From NCBI GenBank assembly GCA_905234145.1, contig CAJOGK010000011.1:1-49583 (forward strand): DNA of 49,583 nucleotides, written 5' to 3'. The notes beneath the pieces were generated by a model, which saw nothing but the letters and a program-made list of their open reading frames with translations, was not told the DNA's origin and ran no database searches. Shown piece by piece: positions 1-8,142 of the stretch. The position numbers and the translations under genes are program-made. This DNA is from an uncultured Prevotella sp. (GTDB lineage: Bacteria; Bacteroidota; Bacteroidia; Bacteroidales; Bacteroidaceae). Numbering within the stretch: position 1 is the stretch's first letter; the number at the start of each line of letters is the position of its first letter.

Positions 1-2
1 AT

Positions 3-179
3 CATGTCCATCTGTTGATTGCCGAAAAGAGTTTGAAGGTGGGTGAGGTAGTGAAATCCATCGCTTCATGCTATGTGCCGTATTACAACAAGAAATATGC
101 CCGTATAGGTCATCTCCTTCAGGATCGTTTCAAGAGCGAGCCGTGTAATGACTCTGGCTATTTCCTGACACTTTTTTAG
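3..179 (+). pseudogene. REP-associated (IS200-like) transposase remnant, C-terminal piece
   Basis: An open frame enters from the left window edge and reads HVHLLIAEKS..., then a GHLLQDRFKSEP... stretch and YFLTLF before a stop. HVHLL is the HUH-type metal-binding motif region of Y1 transposases, and the QDRFKSEP/YFLTL region is typical of REP-associated tyrosine transposases (RAYT). In the family the chain normally continues after YFLTL with an RYIHQNP-like helix; here a run of six T is followed by TAG, so the C-terminus is missing. The 5' part lies outside the window. I infer a decayed element. An intact short variant is less likely. Confidence 0.7.
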
Positions 180-207
180 GTGATTGACGTGCCCTTGATC
201 GACTAAA

Positions 208-268
208 ACGAGCCTAACTCTCGCTTGCCCGTTGCCTTACTTTCAGGGCATCGAAGAGTTAGGCTCGT
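208..268. repeat. Long imperfect palindrome next to the transposase remnant
   Basis: A 14-bp arm at 208-221 (starting ACGAGCC) is exactly complementary to 255-268, and an inner arm TGCCC at 226-230 pairs with GGGCA at 246-250. The structure is a branched hairpin lying between the transposase remnant and a convergent minus-strand gene. It has no T-tract on either side, so it looks more like the REP/hairpin end that RAYT transposases act on than like an intrinsic terminator, though it could act as one for both convergent genes. Confidence 0.6.
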
Positions 269-280
269 CGTATTTAAGCC

Positions 281-982
281 TTAGAGGGCGAACTTGTAAC
301 CTATAGTCAGTGTAAATACACTATTTTTGCTGTTTTTCACGCCAGGATAGGTCTCTTTGTTCAGCCTTGTCAGACCAATCTGATAGCGAGCGTCAATCGT
401 AATAGGCGCCTTGAATTGATAAGAAATACCTACAGGAATAGAGAAATCAAACTTCTGGTACAGGTCTTTCATATCGACAGTACCCCAAATATCTACATCT
501 CTCGCAACGCCATCACCAAAGATATCCATCTTGGATTCTCCATGCGCAAAGAATTTAGAGGCAACCATGAAACCGAACTGAACACCGGCCTTGACAGCAA
601 AACCCTTGAAAATGTAGCAGTTAGCTACTACTGGAATCTTGAGGTAGCCCAGAATATCATTTTGGTTATCAATCTTAACTTTGATAGGTCCTTCATAATA
701 CGCATAGTCTTCCCATGCGCAGCCCTGAGTAGTGTAGTTAAGACCTGCGGCAATACTGAACCTATCAGCAAACTGATACTCAGCCTCACCACCGATGATA
801 AAACCTGCAGACATTTTCTTTTTCAGATCTCCATTGCCAACGTCTAACGGCTCAACGTTTGTTACTGATGATACAACACCGCCAGCGAATGGCTGTAAAG
901 ACCATGTGCCTTTCTCGAACTGTGCATTTGCACTTACTGTAGCCATGAAAGCGGCTACTGCCATCATAAAAATCTTTTTCAT
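281..982 (-). CDS. Outer-membrane beta-barrel protein (porin-family-like)
   Basis: A 233-residue protein. I chose the start at MKKIFMMAV because it gives a clean signal peptide ending ...SANA before QFEKG; a longer frame to 1018 would place 12 extra residues before it. The mature part has alternating hydrophobic strands (AGFIIGGEAEYQF, FSIAAGLNYTTQG, ITIDARYQIGLT) and ends with a C-terminal aromatic-rich strand ...LTIGYKFAL, typical of small Bacteroidetes outer-membrane barrels (OMP_b-brl type). It lies 55 bp downstream of the amidohydrolase gene on the same strand and may share its promoter. Substrate or role is unknown. Confidence 0.75.
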   Translation of the reverse strand: MKKIFMMAVAAFMATVSANAQFEKGTWSLQPFAGGVVSSVTNVEPLDVGNGDLKKKMSAGFIIGGEAEYQFADRFSIAAGLNYTTQGCAWEDYAYYEGPIKVKIDNQNDILGYLKIPVVANCYIFKGFAVKAGVQFGFMVASKFFAHGESKMDIFGDGVARDVDIWGTVDMKDLYQKFDFSIPVGISYQFKAPITIDARYQIGLTRLNKETYPGVKNSKNSVFTLTIGYKFAL

Positions 983-1037
983 AACAGTCTTAATAGTTGG
1001 TGAATAAATTATAGACAAGAAACTTTTTGCACTGCGC

Positions 1038-2654
1038 TTATGCCTTGAACACCTCTTCGCCGTCTATGATGGTGGCGATGAGATTGGCCTGTGCTACCTT
1101 CTCAATGTCGTCGTGCAGGAAATCGCAGTCGTACACGGTCATATTGGCAAGTTTGCCGAACTCAATAGAGCCCAAACGGTGTTCCTGATGGAACTGACGG
1201 GCAACGTTGATGGTCATGGCACGCAGCGACTGTTCGCGGGTGATAGCCTCCTTGAGATTGCGCGGGGCTGTTGCACCGCCAATCAACTCCTTTGGATAGT
1301 CGCGTTTCTCAGCCGCATAAATGCTGAGCTTGATATCCATCATCGGCGAAACGGGATAGTCGGAGTGGAACACCACGTTGGCACCTGCATCATAGAAAGA
1401 TTTGATGGGATAGGCCTCATCAGCCAGCTTCTGACCCATATAGGCCACTTCCTGCTCATAAAGGCCAGGAGCCTTAGCTGACCACAATGGTGCCACCGCA
1501 GGAATGGAGCCTGTTGCCCCCATACGACGTATATCCTCATCGGTCACGAAGTGTAGGTGTGCCAGCACGTTACGCTGATCCATATTGCCGGTAATCTTTT
1601 CGGCATCCTCGATACAGCCCAGCATGTAATGGGTAGCACCACCGCCCTCGGAATGGACGTGAACAGACATGCCCTCCTTGTTGGCATCGACAATCAGATC
1701 CACCATCTTGTCGTGGTCGTTGAAACGCTCATTACCGTGGTAGCCAGGCTGATCCAGATAGTCCTGGTTCTGCCAACCGGTATGTGCCTCAGTCACACCA
1801 TCAAGGAAAGCCTTGGGACCGATGATATGGAAATACTCACCACTCATCTCAGCACGCTGAGCAGCGATGCGGGCTATCTCTGTCTTTGCGTCGGCATTAT
1901 CAGTCACATACATCCATGCATAGGTGCGCAGCTTCAGCTTGCCTTCCTGCTGGGGAGCATCCTTGTGGAGAACATTTGCGCCGGCATCACCAACGGCAGT
2001 AAAACCGCTGCTGAGGGCCATCTCTTGCCAGGCGAGCAGATATTCTTTGATATCCTCTACGGTTTTGGGAAGCTTTGGAGCAATCTCGAACACGGGACCT
2101 TCACAGATGTAGCCGTCGGGCTCACCGTCCTTGTCCACATGTACGAGGTCGTAGCCCCATTTCTTAGCGTAGGCCGTATCAATGCCTGCCCATTCCATCG
2201 CCTTGGTGTTGAGCAGCATGGAATGTCCGCCACCTGTCTGCATGAGCAGCGGCTTGTCGGAACAGATCTCATCAAGATAGGCCTTGCTGACATATTCCTC
2301 ATTTTCCACCCATCCTGCAGCTACGTAGAAATCGCGCTGCGGATTCTTCTCAATGAATGCCTTGATGATGTTACGATACCTTGCATAGTCGGTAGTCATT
2401 CCTCCCTCCATCAGGTTCGCCTGTCCGATAGCGCGTTCTCCGGCAAAGCTACCGTGACAGTGGGACTCCATAAAGCCCGGATAGATGTAGTTGTTACCAT
2501 AGTCCAGCACCTGTGCATCGGCACAGGCGAGTTTCTTCGCTTCCTCTGCGCTGCCGATATAGGCAAATACGCCGTCCTTTACTAATGCTGCCTTGGCAAA
2601 AGGCCTTTTCGTATCGACTGTGATGATGTTGCCGAGAATGATTGTCTGTTTCAT
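1038..2654 (-). CDS. Amidohydrolase family 3 (YtcJ-like) metal-dependent hydrolase
   Basis: A 538-residue cytoplasmic enzyme without signal peptide. The family hydrolyses amide or related bonds using one or two active-site metals. Visible hallmarks are the N-terminal beta-sandwich start (MKQTIILGNIITVD), the HxH metal motif at H65/H67 in FMESHCHGSF, a later HVHSEGGGA motif, the HLHFVT histidines and a HSDYPVS motif near the C-terminus, in the order seen in Amidohydro_3/YtcJ proteins. The length of about 540 is normal for the family. The substrate cannot be read from the sequence. It is first in a probable two-gene operon with the barrel protein and has its own -7 box and upstream tandem operator. 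Confidence 0.85.
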   Translation of the reverse strand: MKQTIILGNIITVDTKRPFAKAALVKDGVFAYIGSAEEAKKLACADAQVLDYGNNYIYPGFMESHCHGSFAGERAIGQANLMEGGMTTDYARYRNIIKAFIEKNPQRDFYVAAGWVENEEYVSKAYLDEICSDKPLLMQTGGGHSMLLNTKAMEWAGIDTAYAKKWGYDLVHVDKDGEPDGYICEGPVFEIAPKLPKTVEDIKEYLLAWQEMALSSGFTAVGDAGANVLHKDAPQQEGKLKLRTYAWMYVTDNADAKTEIARIAAQRAEMSGEYFHIIGPKAFLDGVTEAHTGWQNQDYLDQPGYHGNERFNDHDKMVDLIVDANKEGMSVHVHSEGGGATHYMLGCIEDAEKITGNMDQRNVLAHLHFVTDEDIRRMGATGSIPAVAPLWSAKAPGLYEQEVAYMGQKLADEAYPIKSFYDAGANVVFHSDYPVSPMMDIKLSIYAAEKRDYPKELIGGATAPRNLKEAITREQSLRAMTINVARQFHQEHRLGSIEFGKLANMTVYDCDFLHDDIEKVAQANLIATIIDGEEVFKA

Positions 2655-2688
2655 ATTTTTACTAGTTTTTAGTGATATCGTTTGAGAG

Positions 2689-2696
2689 CAAAGATA
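2689..2696 (-). promoter_or_regulatory. -7 promoter box of the amidohydrolase gene
   Basis: On the minus strand this reads TATCTTTG, matching the Bacteroidetes -7 consensus TAnnTTTG, 35 bp upstream of the amidohydrolase ATG. No convincing -33 TTTG is seen, consistent with an activator-dependent promoter. Confidence 0.65.
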
Positions 2697-2742
2697 AGCA
2701 ATTATCGCTAAATAACCTAGTCCTGAATGCCTTGGGCATCAG

Positions 2743-2784
2743 GTTTTGAAGATTTTGAAAGAGTTTTTGATGATTTTGAAAGTG
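2743..2784 (-). promoter_or_regulatory. Tandem 21-bp direct repeat, predicted AraC-type operator (site A)
   Basis: Two consecutive 21-bp units (2743-2763 and 2764-2784) share TTTTGA-n2/3-ATTTTGAAAG when read on the plus strand. The first TTTTG base (2744) is 48 bp from the outer T of the amidohydrolase -7 box (2696). The same layout recurs at 5125-5166 and 10852-10893. Spacing of 21 bp (two helical turns) fits the two half-sites of an AraC-family dimer. The site begins right after the stop of a membrane AraC gene. Confidence 0.7.
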
Positions 2785-2794
2785 GGGGCTGCTG

Positions 2795-3892
2795 TTATTC
2801 GGCCAATTCGCTGATCCATGTTGTTACATTCTTACCCATGCGCTGCTTGAAAGCAAGTGTGAAGGTGCTGTAACTGCGGTAACCGCTGGCGGCAGCAAGT
2901 TGCTTAGTGGTAAAAGTACGTTGACTATCAACAGCCTCGCGATAGAGACGGATGAAATGATTAATGCGCAGATTGTTAATGTAGGCATTGTAAGTGGTGT
3001 CCTGACGGGAGAAATACTGACTGAGATAGGAACGGTTAGTACCAATAACTTTAGCAAGCTGGGAAGCGGTTAGGTCGTGCTGCAGGTAGAGCTGCGTGTC
3101 TATGCAATGCTGCTGTAACAAGGCACCAATCTCATCGTTAGCGGTTTGTTCCCCAGTAGAGATTGTTTCCTCATGGATAGAGAGAGGTTGAGGAATTTTC
3201 AGGTCGCTGAGCGTTTCTACACGCCACAGGAGATAGCAGACAAATACAATGTCGCACATCTGAACGACGTATTCGTAAGCCATCCCGAACCCGAGGCCAA
3301 ACGCATAAAAGCCTAACATCAGCAGGATAGCGGCCTGCACTAAGAAACTCTGCCATACCTCCTTGTGTTCCAAGTCGGCATAGTTGTCGCGCAGCCAACG
3401 TCCGTATTGTATTAATGCGCGTACCATATATATTACTAAGCCTATGCCCAATAAAAGCAAATAGCCAAGCACCAATGACAGAAAGGCATCGCTGTGGCTA
3501 ACGACGCACACCGCCATTCCTACAACAAGTGGAACTACTAACGCCCAGATTGGCCATAGCGCCCGTCTGCGGTCTTGCAGCATATAGAACATTATGAGGA
3601 TGGCCAAAGGGATAACCGTCATGCTGTCAATCAATCCACCAACAAGATTGCACAGTAGAATGTCATCATCGGAAGTGAGAAAAACACCAGGCAGATACGC
3701 CACGTGGCTCAGCGTCATGGCCGCAAAGAGGGCTGCTGTACATCGGCGCAAACGTTTTGGTGTCTTTATGTCGAAGGCAAAAGCGTTACCCCGACGCAAA
3801 AGCAGATAACAGCAGGCTATCAATGACAGCACAGCCGCTGTTGTATATAGCATATAAAATAGAAGCTCTTCCTGGCCTGGCAACTTATACAT
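2795..3892 (-). CDS. Membrane-anchored AraC-family transcriptional regulator (paralogue 1)
   Basis: A 365-residue protein. About 230 N-terminal residues form several hydrophobic segments (for example LYTTAAVLSLIACCYLLL, VIPLAILIMFYML, ALVVPLVVGMAVCVV, LVLGYLLLLGIGLVIYMV), followed by a C-terminal AraC/XylS double helix-turn-helix with ASQLAKVIGTNRSYLSQYF and the closing GYRSYSTFTLAFKQRMG. The membrane part presumably senses an envelope signal while the DNA-binding domain stays in the cytosol; this layout is known in Bacteroidetes but ligands are mostly unknown. It lies 12 bp after the GNAT-like gene, so it is likely transcribed from the promoter carrying site B, which implies autoregulation. 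It is strongly similar to the gene at 10938-12032. Confidence 0.85.
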   Translation of the reverse strand: MYKLPGQEELLFYMLYTTAAVLSLIACCYLLLRRGNAFAFDIKTPKRLRRCTAALFAAMTLSHVAYLPGVFLTSDDDILLCNLVGGLIDSMTVIPLAILIMFYMLQDRRRALWPIWALVVPLVVGMAVCVVSHSDAFLSLVLGYLLLLGIGLVIYMVRALIQYGRWLRDNYADLEHKEVWQSFLVQAAILLMLGFYAFGLGFGMAYEYVVQMCDIVFVCYLLWRVETLSDLKIPQPLSIHEETISTGEQTANDEIGALLQQHCIDTQLYLQHDLTASQLAKVIGTNRSYLSQYFSRQDTTYNAYINNLRINHFIRLYREAVDSQRTFTTKQLAAASGYRSYSTFTLAFKQRMGKNVTTWISELAE

Positions 3893-3904
3893 AATGGCAC
3901 GTCG

Positions 3905-5038
3905 TTAATGAATGTTCTTGACGTAGCATCTTCTGCGTTTGACGAACTCAGGGTGTAACGGCTTCCACTGCGACAATTCCCTCACATTGTCTTCCAGCTG
4001 GGGACCCGTTTCTGCCCTGTGAATGCAATATTTATGATATACAGGTATGAGGTCGTCAAAGAACATGGCATTCACGCCTAGTCCTTGGTAATCGGGGCGC
4101 ACGGCCACGAGCAGCATCTCTGCCATGTCGGAGCGCTTCCATTTCAATCCGCCCAACAGATGGAACCATCCTGTGGGCCACAACCTGCCTCCCGATTTCC
4201 TAAGGGCATCAGCCAAACTAGGCATGGTAACGGCAACGCCTACCACCTCACCTTCTTGGTTTTCTACCACTGGTACCATGTCGAGATTCAATACCGGCAA
4301 GTATTGATCCGCAAATTCGGCTACCTGTTGATCTGTCATCTCCGTGAAGCCAAAAATAGGACTGTAAGCGGTATTCAGCAGGTCGAATAATTTTTTCACA
4401 TACCCTTCCTTCATTTCTTTGAGGGATAGTTTCCTGACGCTTAATCCCATCTGTTCCCTGGCGTATTGTGACACACGACTGTAGCGGGCAGGTATCTCCT
4501 CAGGTATTTGAATACGAATCTGTAGCCAGTCTACCTCTTTTTCGAAACCTAATTGCTCCATGTGGCGGGGATAGTATTCATAGTTGTAGATGGACGACAT
4601 CGAGCCTTCCAGATCAAAATCCTCTACAAGCATGCCTTCCTTGTCGAAATCTGTAATACCCAAGGGACCTTGAATATGAGTCATACCATGTTCGTGCCCC
4701 CATGCGGAAACAGCTTCCAACAGCGCCTTAGAGACGGCCAAATCGTCGATAAACTCGATAAGGGCGAAACGCACATTCTTGGTATGCCACTTCTCGTTGG
4801 CATGGCTATTGATAATGCCGACAATCCTTCCTACGGGTACATCTTGGCTATAGGCGATGAAAGGCTGCAAGAGGGCGAACTCCGTAGCGGAATTCTTCCT
4901 CTTGTTGAACATATTGCGGATGTCGGCCTCCATGTCGGGTACATACTGGTTACAGCCAGCATAGTGCCGTCGCGTAAAGTGCACAAAATCATCGAGATGT
5001 CGCTTTTCTGTTACCTTTACAACTTCAACTTTAGTCAT
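3905..5038 (-). CDS. GNAT-fold N-acetyltransferase-like protein
   Basis: A 377-residue protein. I chose the start MTKVEVVKV because the -7 box at 5071-5078 lies inside the longer frame reaching 5176, so the longer version would not be transcribed intact. Features are FIAYSQDVPVGRIVGIINSHAN (a GNAT-like beta strand with GR-x-x-G), a HGMTHIQGPLGITDFDKEGMLVE segment and a late VAVRPDYQGLGVNAMFFDDL motif, resembling the acetyl-CoA-binding V-x-P-x-Q/R-G-x-G motif. This matches a family of about 375 residues in Bacteroidetes annotated as N-acetyltransferase or hypothetical. Acceptor substrate unknown. It is first gene of an operon with the membrane AraC regulator. Confidence 0.65.
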   Translation of the reverse strand: MTKVEVVKVTEKRHLDDFVHFTRRHYAGCNQYVPDMEADIRNMFNKRKNSATEFALLQPFIAYSQDVPVGRIVGIINSHANEKWHTKNVRFALIEFIDDLAVSKALLEAVSAWGHEHGMTHIQGPLGITDFDKEGMLVEDFDLEGSMSSIYNYEYYPRHMEQLGFEKEVDWLQIRIQIPEEIPARYSRVSQYAREQMGLSVRKLSLKEMKEGYVKKLFDLLNTAYSPIFGFTEMTDQQVAEFADQYLPVLNLDMVPVVENQEGEVVGVAVTMPSLADALRKSGGRLWPTGWFHLLGGLKWKRSDMAEMLLVAVRPDYQGLGVNAMFFDDLIPVYHKYCIHRAETGPQLEDNVRELSQWKPLHPEFVKRRRCYVKNIH

Positions 5039-5070
5039 TTTCTTGAACACGGCCTTACTGTTAGGCGATG

Positions 5071-5078
5071 CAAAATTA
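5071..5078 (-). promoter_or_regulatory. -7 promoter box of the GNAT-AraC operon
   Basis: The minus strand reads TAATTTTG, matching TAnnTTTG, 32 bp upstream of the chosen ATG at 5038. Its outer T (5078) is exactly 48 bp from the first base of the site B repeat (5126), as at the two sister promoters. Confidence 0.6.
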
Positions 5079-5124
5079 AGCAAAATAATCCTAATAGCTC
5101 TTTTCTGAGTATCTAAAGGTGAAC

Positions 5125-5166
5125 ATTTTGCAAATTTTGAAACAACTTTTGCATATTTTGAAAGTA
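5125..5166 (-). promoter_or_regulatory. Tandem 21-bp direct repeat, predicted AraC-type operator (site B)
   Basis: Two 21-bp units read ATTTTGCAAATTTTGAAACA(A) and CTTTTGCATATTTTGAAAGT(A) on the plus strand (5125-5145, 5146-5166). They are near-identical to site C and recognisably like site A. The element lies upstream of the minus-strand GNAT-AraC operon and also about 40 bp upstream of the plus-strand -7 box at 5206, so it could influence both divergent promoters. Confidence 0.7.
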
Positions 5167-5205
5167 ATCCTGCCAAAATTGAGATGTAATATCGAAAAAA
5201 AGCAG

Positions 5206-5213
5206 TATCTTTG
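5206..5213 (+). promoter_or_regulatory. -7 promoter box of the SpoIIE-type lipoprotein gene
   Basis: TATCTTTG matches the Bacteroidetes -7 consensus and lies 26 bp upstream of the ATG at 5240. A TTG at 5179-5181 is a possible but badly spaced -33 element. Confidence 0.65.
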
Positions 5214-5239
5214 CGGCCAAAAACTAGTTCTATTTAAAA

Positions 5240-7306
5240 ATGAGAATCAAACGTATCACTTCATTTTCGATTGTCGGCATGCTATTGCTGGCAACAATAG
5301 GATGTAAAAACAACAGTACCGCCACAAAAGTGCAGCAACAAAAGGCCGACAGTCTGATTAATGTAGCCTATCGGGATAATAACTACAATCGCCTGGAGAT
5401 TCTTGCCGACAGCTTGAGAAATGCCGGACTCATCAGCGACATGAAATCAAGCTACTGGTTGGGATATGCAAACGACAAGTTGATGCGCAAGCGCATTGCT
5501 GAGTTCTTTTGGAATATGGGCATGGCTGCATTTAATCCCGGGGAAGACAAGGAAGACACCGAAGTATATGCCGAGATGGCCAGCCGACTGGCGGGACTGA
5601 AGTGTACGCTGGGTGAATATGAGGCGGCACTGAAGATAGCACAGACAGCTATGAGTCAGTTGCAGCAACTGGGCTGCGACACGACCAGTAACTATACCAA
5701 CCTGATTATCTACATCGGCTACTGTCAGAGTCGTTTCGGGCTGAACAAAAGTACGGCTGCAGAGACATTGGAGCAGGCTTATCAGCAGCACTTAGGCTAT
5801 ATACGCCAACAACCATCGAGCGACACGTATCGCCTAGCCATCGTTGGCCTCACCAATATCTGCTACAATTACTCCGACATCTGCGACTTCAAGAATCTGC
5901 TGTTCTGGGCCACACGCTACGACAGTCTGGTAACTAGCTACGACAAAACGGGGCTGGCTAACGACACTTACATAGACAAACAGTATGGCCGTTCTTGTGT
6001 ATTCCGTGCCAAGGCTCTTGAAGGTTTAGGAAAGTCGAACGAGGCTGACAGTGCTTTCGCTGCTTTCCGCCAGACGCAGTACGGCCAAACACCCGATGGC
6101 GCCATTCTTGCTGCCGACTATCAGATGTTTGCAAAAAAATGGAAGGATGCTGCTGACAGCTGGAGCTATCTGGATGAATTCAGGAAACAGTTTGCCAGCG
6201 ATTACTCGATGGAGAACATTCAGTTGACCTTTCTGAAGAAATACGAATCGAACTTGATGGCAGGGCGTAAAGATTCAGCTATGGCCGTAGCTAAGAATAT
6301 CCTTTCACACCTCGATTCGACCATCACAGCATCGCGTCGCACAGAAGCCATCGAGCAGGAGACCGTACGCAAGAAGGAAGCGGAAATGATGGCAGAAAAG
6401 GAACGCTTGGAGAGACAGCAGTGGTGGACTCGCCTGGCTGGTATGGCAGTGCTCATCATTGCCCTTATCATCTACATCTTTATACACAACCGCATGTCGG
6501 CAAGACTGAAAAAAGCCCACGAGAAACTGAAGGTGGCTTACGACCAGCTGGAAGAGACCACCGCAGTGAAGGAGCGTATGGAGAGCGAGCTGCGCATTGC
6601 CCGCAATATTCAGATGTCGATGGTGCCCAGTGTTTTCCCTGACATGAAGGGACTCGACATGTACGCCTCGATGACGCCTGCCAAGGAGGTAGGTGGCGAC
6701 CTCTATAACTATCTGCTGCTGGATAATAAACTCTATTTCTGCGTAGGTGACGTCAGCGGTAAGGGCGTACCTGCCTCACTCTTTATGGCTCAGGCCACAC
6801 GCTTGTTTATCACGCTGGCCAAACAGGCGATGCCACCTGCAGAAATCTGTACCCGCATGAACGATGCCTTATCGGGCAGCGACAATAAAAACAGCATGTT
6901 CGTAACCTTCTGGCTCGGACTCGTAGACCTCACTACCGGACATCTCTCGTTCTGTAATGCAGGCCATAATCCGCCCGTTATAGGAGGTGGTGAGGATCAT
7001 GGAACGTTCTTGGAAATGCTCCCCAATTTCCCAATCGGTGTTTTACCGGGCTTTGAATACGAAGGTGAAGAGCTGGAAACTATCAAAGGCCGGCCACTCT
7101 TCATCTATACCGATGGACTGAATGAGGCTGAAAATGTGGAAAAGGTAGAGTTTGGCGACGATCGTCTGCTTGAAATTCTGCGCAACACACATTTCGATTC
7201 AGCGCAGCAAGTCATAGAAGCACTCAGTGCTGAGGTAGAGGCTCATCGTGAGGGGGCAGAGCCCAATGATGACCTCACGATGATGTGCCTCCACATTAGC
7301 GCTTAG
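5240..7306 (+). CDS. Lipoprotein with TPR region, transmembrane helix and SpoIIE/RsbU-type PP2C phosphatase domain
   Basis: A 688-residue protein. A lipobox LATIGC puts the acylated Cys at residue 22. Residues 30-380 are alpha-helical and tetratricopeptide-like, ending in a charged coiled coil (TVRKKEAEMMAEKERLERQ). One transmembrane helix follows at about 397-415, then a linker coiled coil and a PP2C-type domain from about 455 with EVGGDLYNY, DVSGKGVPA, NAGHNPP, YTDGLNEA and NDDLTMM, the metal-binding motifs of SpoIIE/RsbU phosphatases. These dephosphorylate STAS-domain anti-anti-sigma factors. The layout suggests a sensor with outside TPRs and a cytosolic phosphatase. No STAS gene is adjacent; one lies at 46045. 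It converges with the next gene, overlapping 4 bp. Confidence 0.85.
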   Translation: MRIKRITSFSIVGMLLLATIGCKNNSTATKVQQQKADSLINVAYRDNNYNRLEILADSLRNAGLISDMKSSYWLGYANDKLMRKRIAEFFWNMGMAAFNPGEDKEDTEVYAEMASRLAGLKCTLGEYEAALKIAQTAMSQLQQLGCDTTSNYTNLIIYIGYCQSRFGLNKSTAAETLEQAYQQHLGYIRQQPSSDTYRLAIVGLTNICYNYSDICDFKNLLFWATRYDSLVTSYDKTGLANDTYIDKQYGRSCVFRAKALEGLGKSNEADSAFAAFRQTQYGQTPDGAILAADYQMFAKKWKDAADSWSYLDEFRKQFASDYSMENIQLTFLKKYESNLMAGRKDSAMAVAKNILSHLDSTITASRRTEAIEQETVRKKEAEMMAEKERLERQQWWTRLAGMAVLIIALIIYIFIHNRMSARLKKAHEKLKVAYDQLEETTAVKERMESELRIARNIQMSMVPSVFPDMKGLDMYASMTPAKEVGGDLYNYLLLDNKLYFCVGDVSGKGVPASLFMAQATRLFITLAKQAMPPAEICTRMNDALSGSDNKNSMFVTFWLGLVDLTTGHLSFCNAGHNPPVIGGGEDHGTFLEMLPNFPIGVLPGFEYEGEELETIKGRPLFIYTDGLNEAENVEKVEFGDDRLLEILRNTHFDSAQQVIEALSAEVEAHREGAEPNDDLTMMCLHISA

Positions 7307-8142
7307 AAGATTTTGTAGGCTACTCGTATCTCGAGGTTAGGCCATGCTTTCAACCATGACAGCACGCTGCCGACACCTGAATTCTTGCCCGATGAACTAA
7401 CCTCAACACCGTTGTTCAGCACAAATTTCGGTGAACCCCAGAACAGAAGACCTAAATCAACAGCCAGGCTGACACGATGGGTCTTAGCAAGGTGCTGTCC
7501 AAAGCCGATGCCGAGATAAGGCTTCACGGCATTGGTCTTCAAGCGCACGTCGATGTTACCATTCTCATCAGCTGTGAACACGTAGTCACCGAACTGCACG
7601 CCAACGGGCGGATAGTTGGTATTGAAAAGACGGTTGTAATCCTGCACTTTCTCATTGGCATCGTAGAGGAATCCTAGGGCACCATCGTTGGTGTTGCGGA
7701 AGTGGAAGAAGTTCTGGCTGCCAAAGAACAGACCAGCAGAGAAGTAGAAAGGCTGATTCCTGAAGGGATGTACTTCACCAAGTACATAGAAGTTCCAGAA
7801 GTTGGGCTTAAGAGCCAGCTCTATCTTATCTACCATTTGCGCTTGTTTAATGGCATCTTCTTCTACCATCTGCATCTCAGTGATTTCCGAAGCAGTATTG
7901 ATGGCCTTAAACTTGATGTCGCCCCAACCCATGCCACCATAACCTGCCCTTACCGTTACGAGCTTGTGTACAGGCATAGCCACATCGATATTAGTACCTG
8001 TCAGTCCTGTGGAGATACCTACAGAGAGGTGGTTGAACAGGCCGTCTTGGGCATGTAACTTATCGGCATTCTGAGCCTGAGCCCCTGTTGCCGCAAACAT
8101 TATCGCGAAGAGAATGATGAGTCTATGAATATTGTGTTTCAT
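7303..8142 (-). CDS. Outer-membrane beta-barrel protein, homologous to the barrel in the T6SS run
   Basis: A 279-residue protein. Signal peptide ...FAATGAQA before QNADKL; the MKHNIHRL start was chosen, with an alternative four codons upstream at 8154. The barrel ends WPNLEIRVAYKIF with a C-terminal Phe. It shares a recognisable pattern with the protein at 30679-31527: NA(V/L)KPYLG(I/F)G(F/Y)G, then a strand with L/M-FWG, and the closing L-x-(I/V)-R-(V/I) strand. It is last in the antiporter/PI-PLC operon, its start region overlapping the end of the PI-PLC gene. Function unknown. Confidence 0.75.
   Translation of the reverse strand: MKHNIHRLIILFAIMFAATGAQAQNADKLHAQDGLFNHLSVGISTGLTGTNIDVAMPVHKLVTVRAGYGGMGWGDIKFKAINTASEITEMQMVEEDAIKQAQMVDKIELALKPNFWNFYVLGEVHPFRNQPFYFSAGLFFGSQNFFHFRNTNDGALGFLYDANEKVQDYNRLFNTNYPPVGVQFGDYVFTADENGNIDVRLKTNAVKPYLGIGFGQHLAKTHRVSLAVDLGLLFWGSPKFVLNNGVEVSSSGKNSGVGSVLSWLKAWPNLEIRVAYKIF

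Noticed and set aside
1557..2585. A 342-codon plus-strand open frame opposite the amidohydrolase gene
   Set aside because: The minus-strand protein has clear family motifs over the whole length; the plus-strand frame is its antisense shadow with no recognisable domain or start context.
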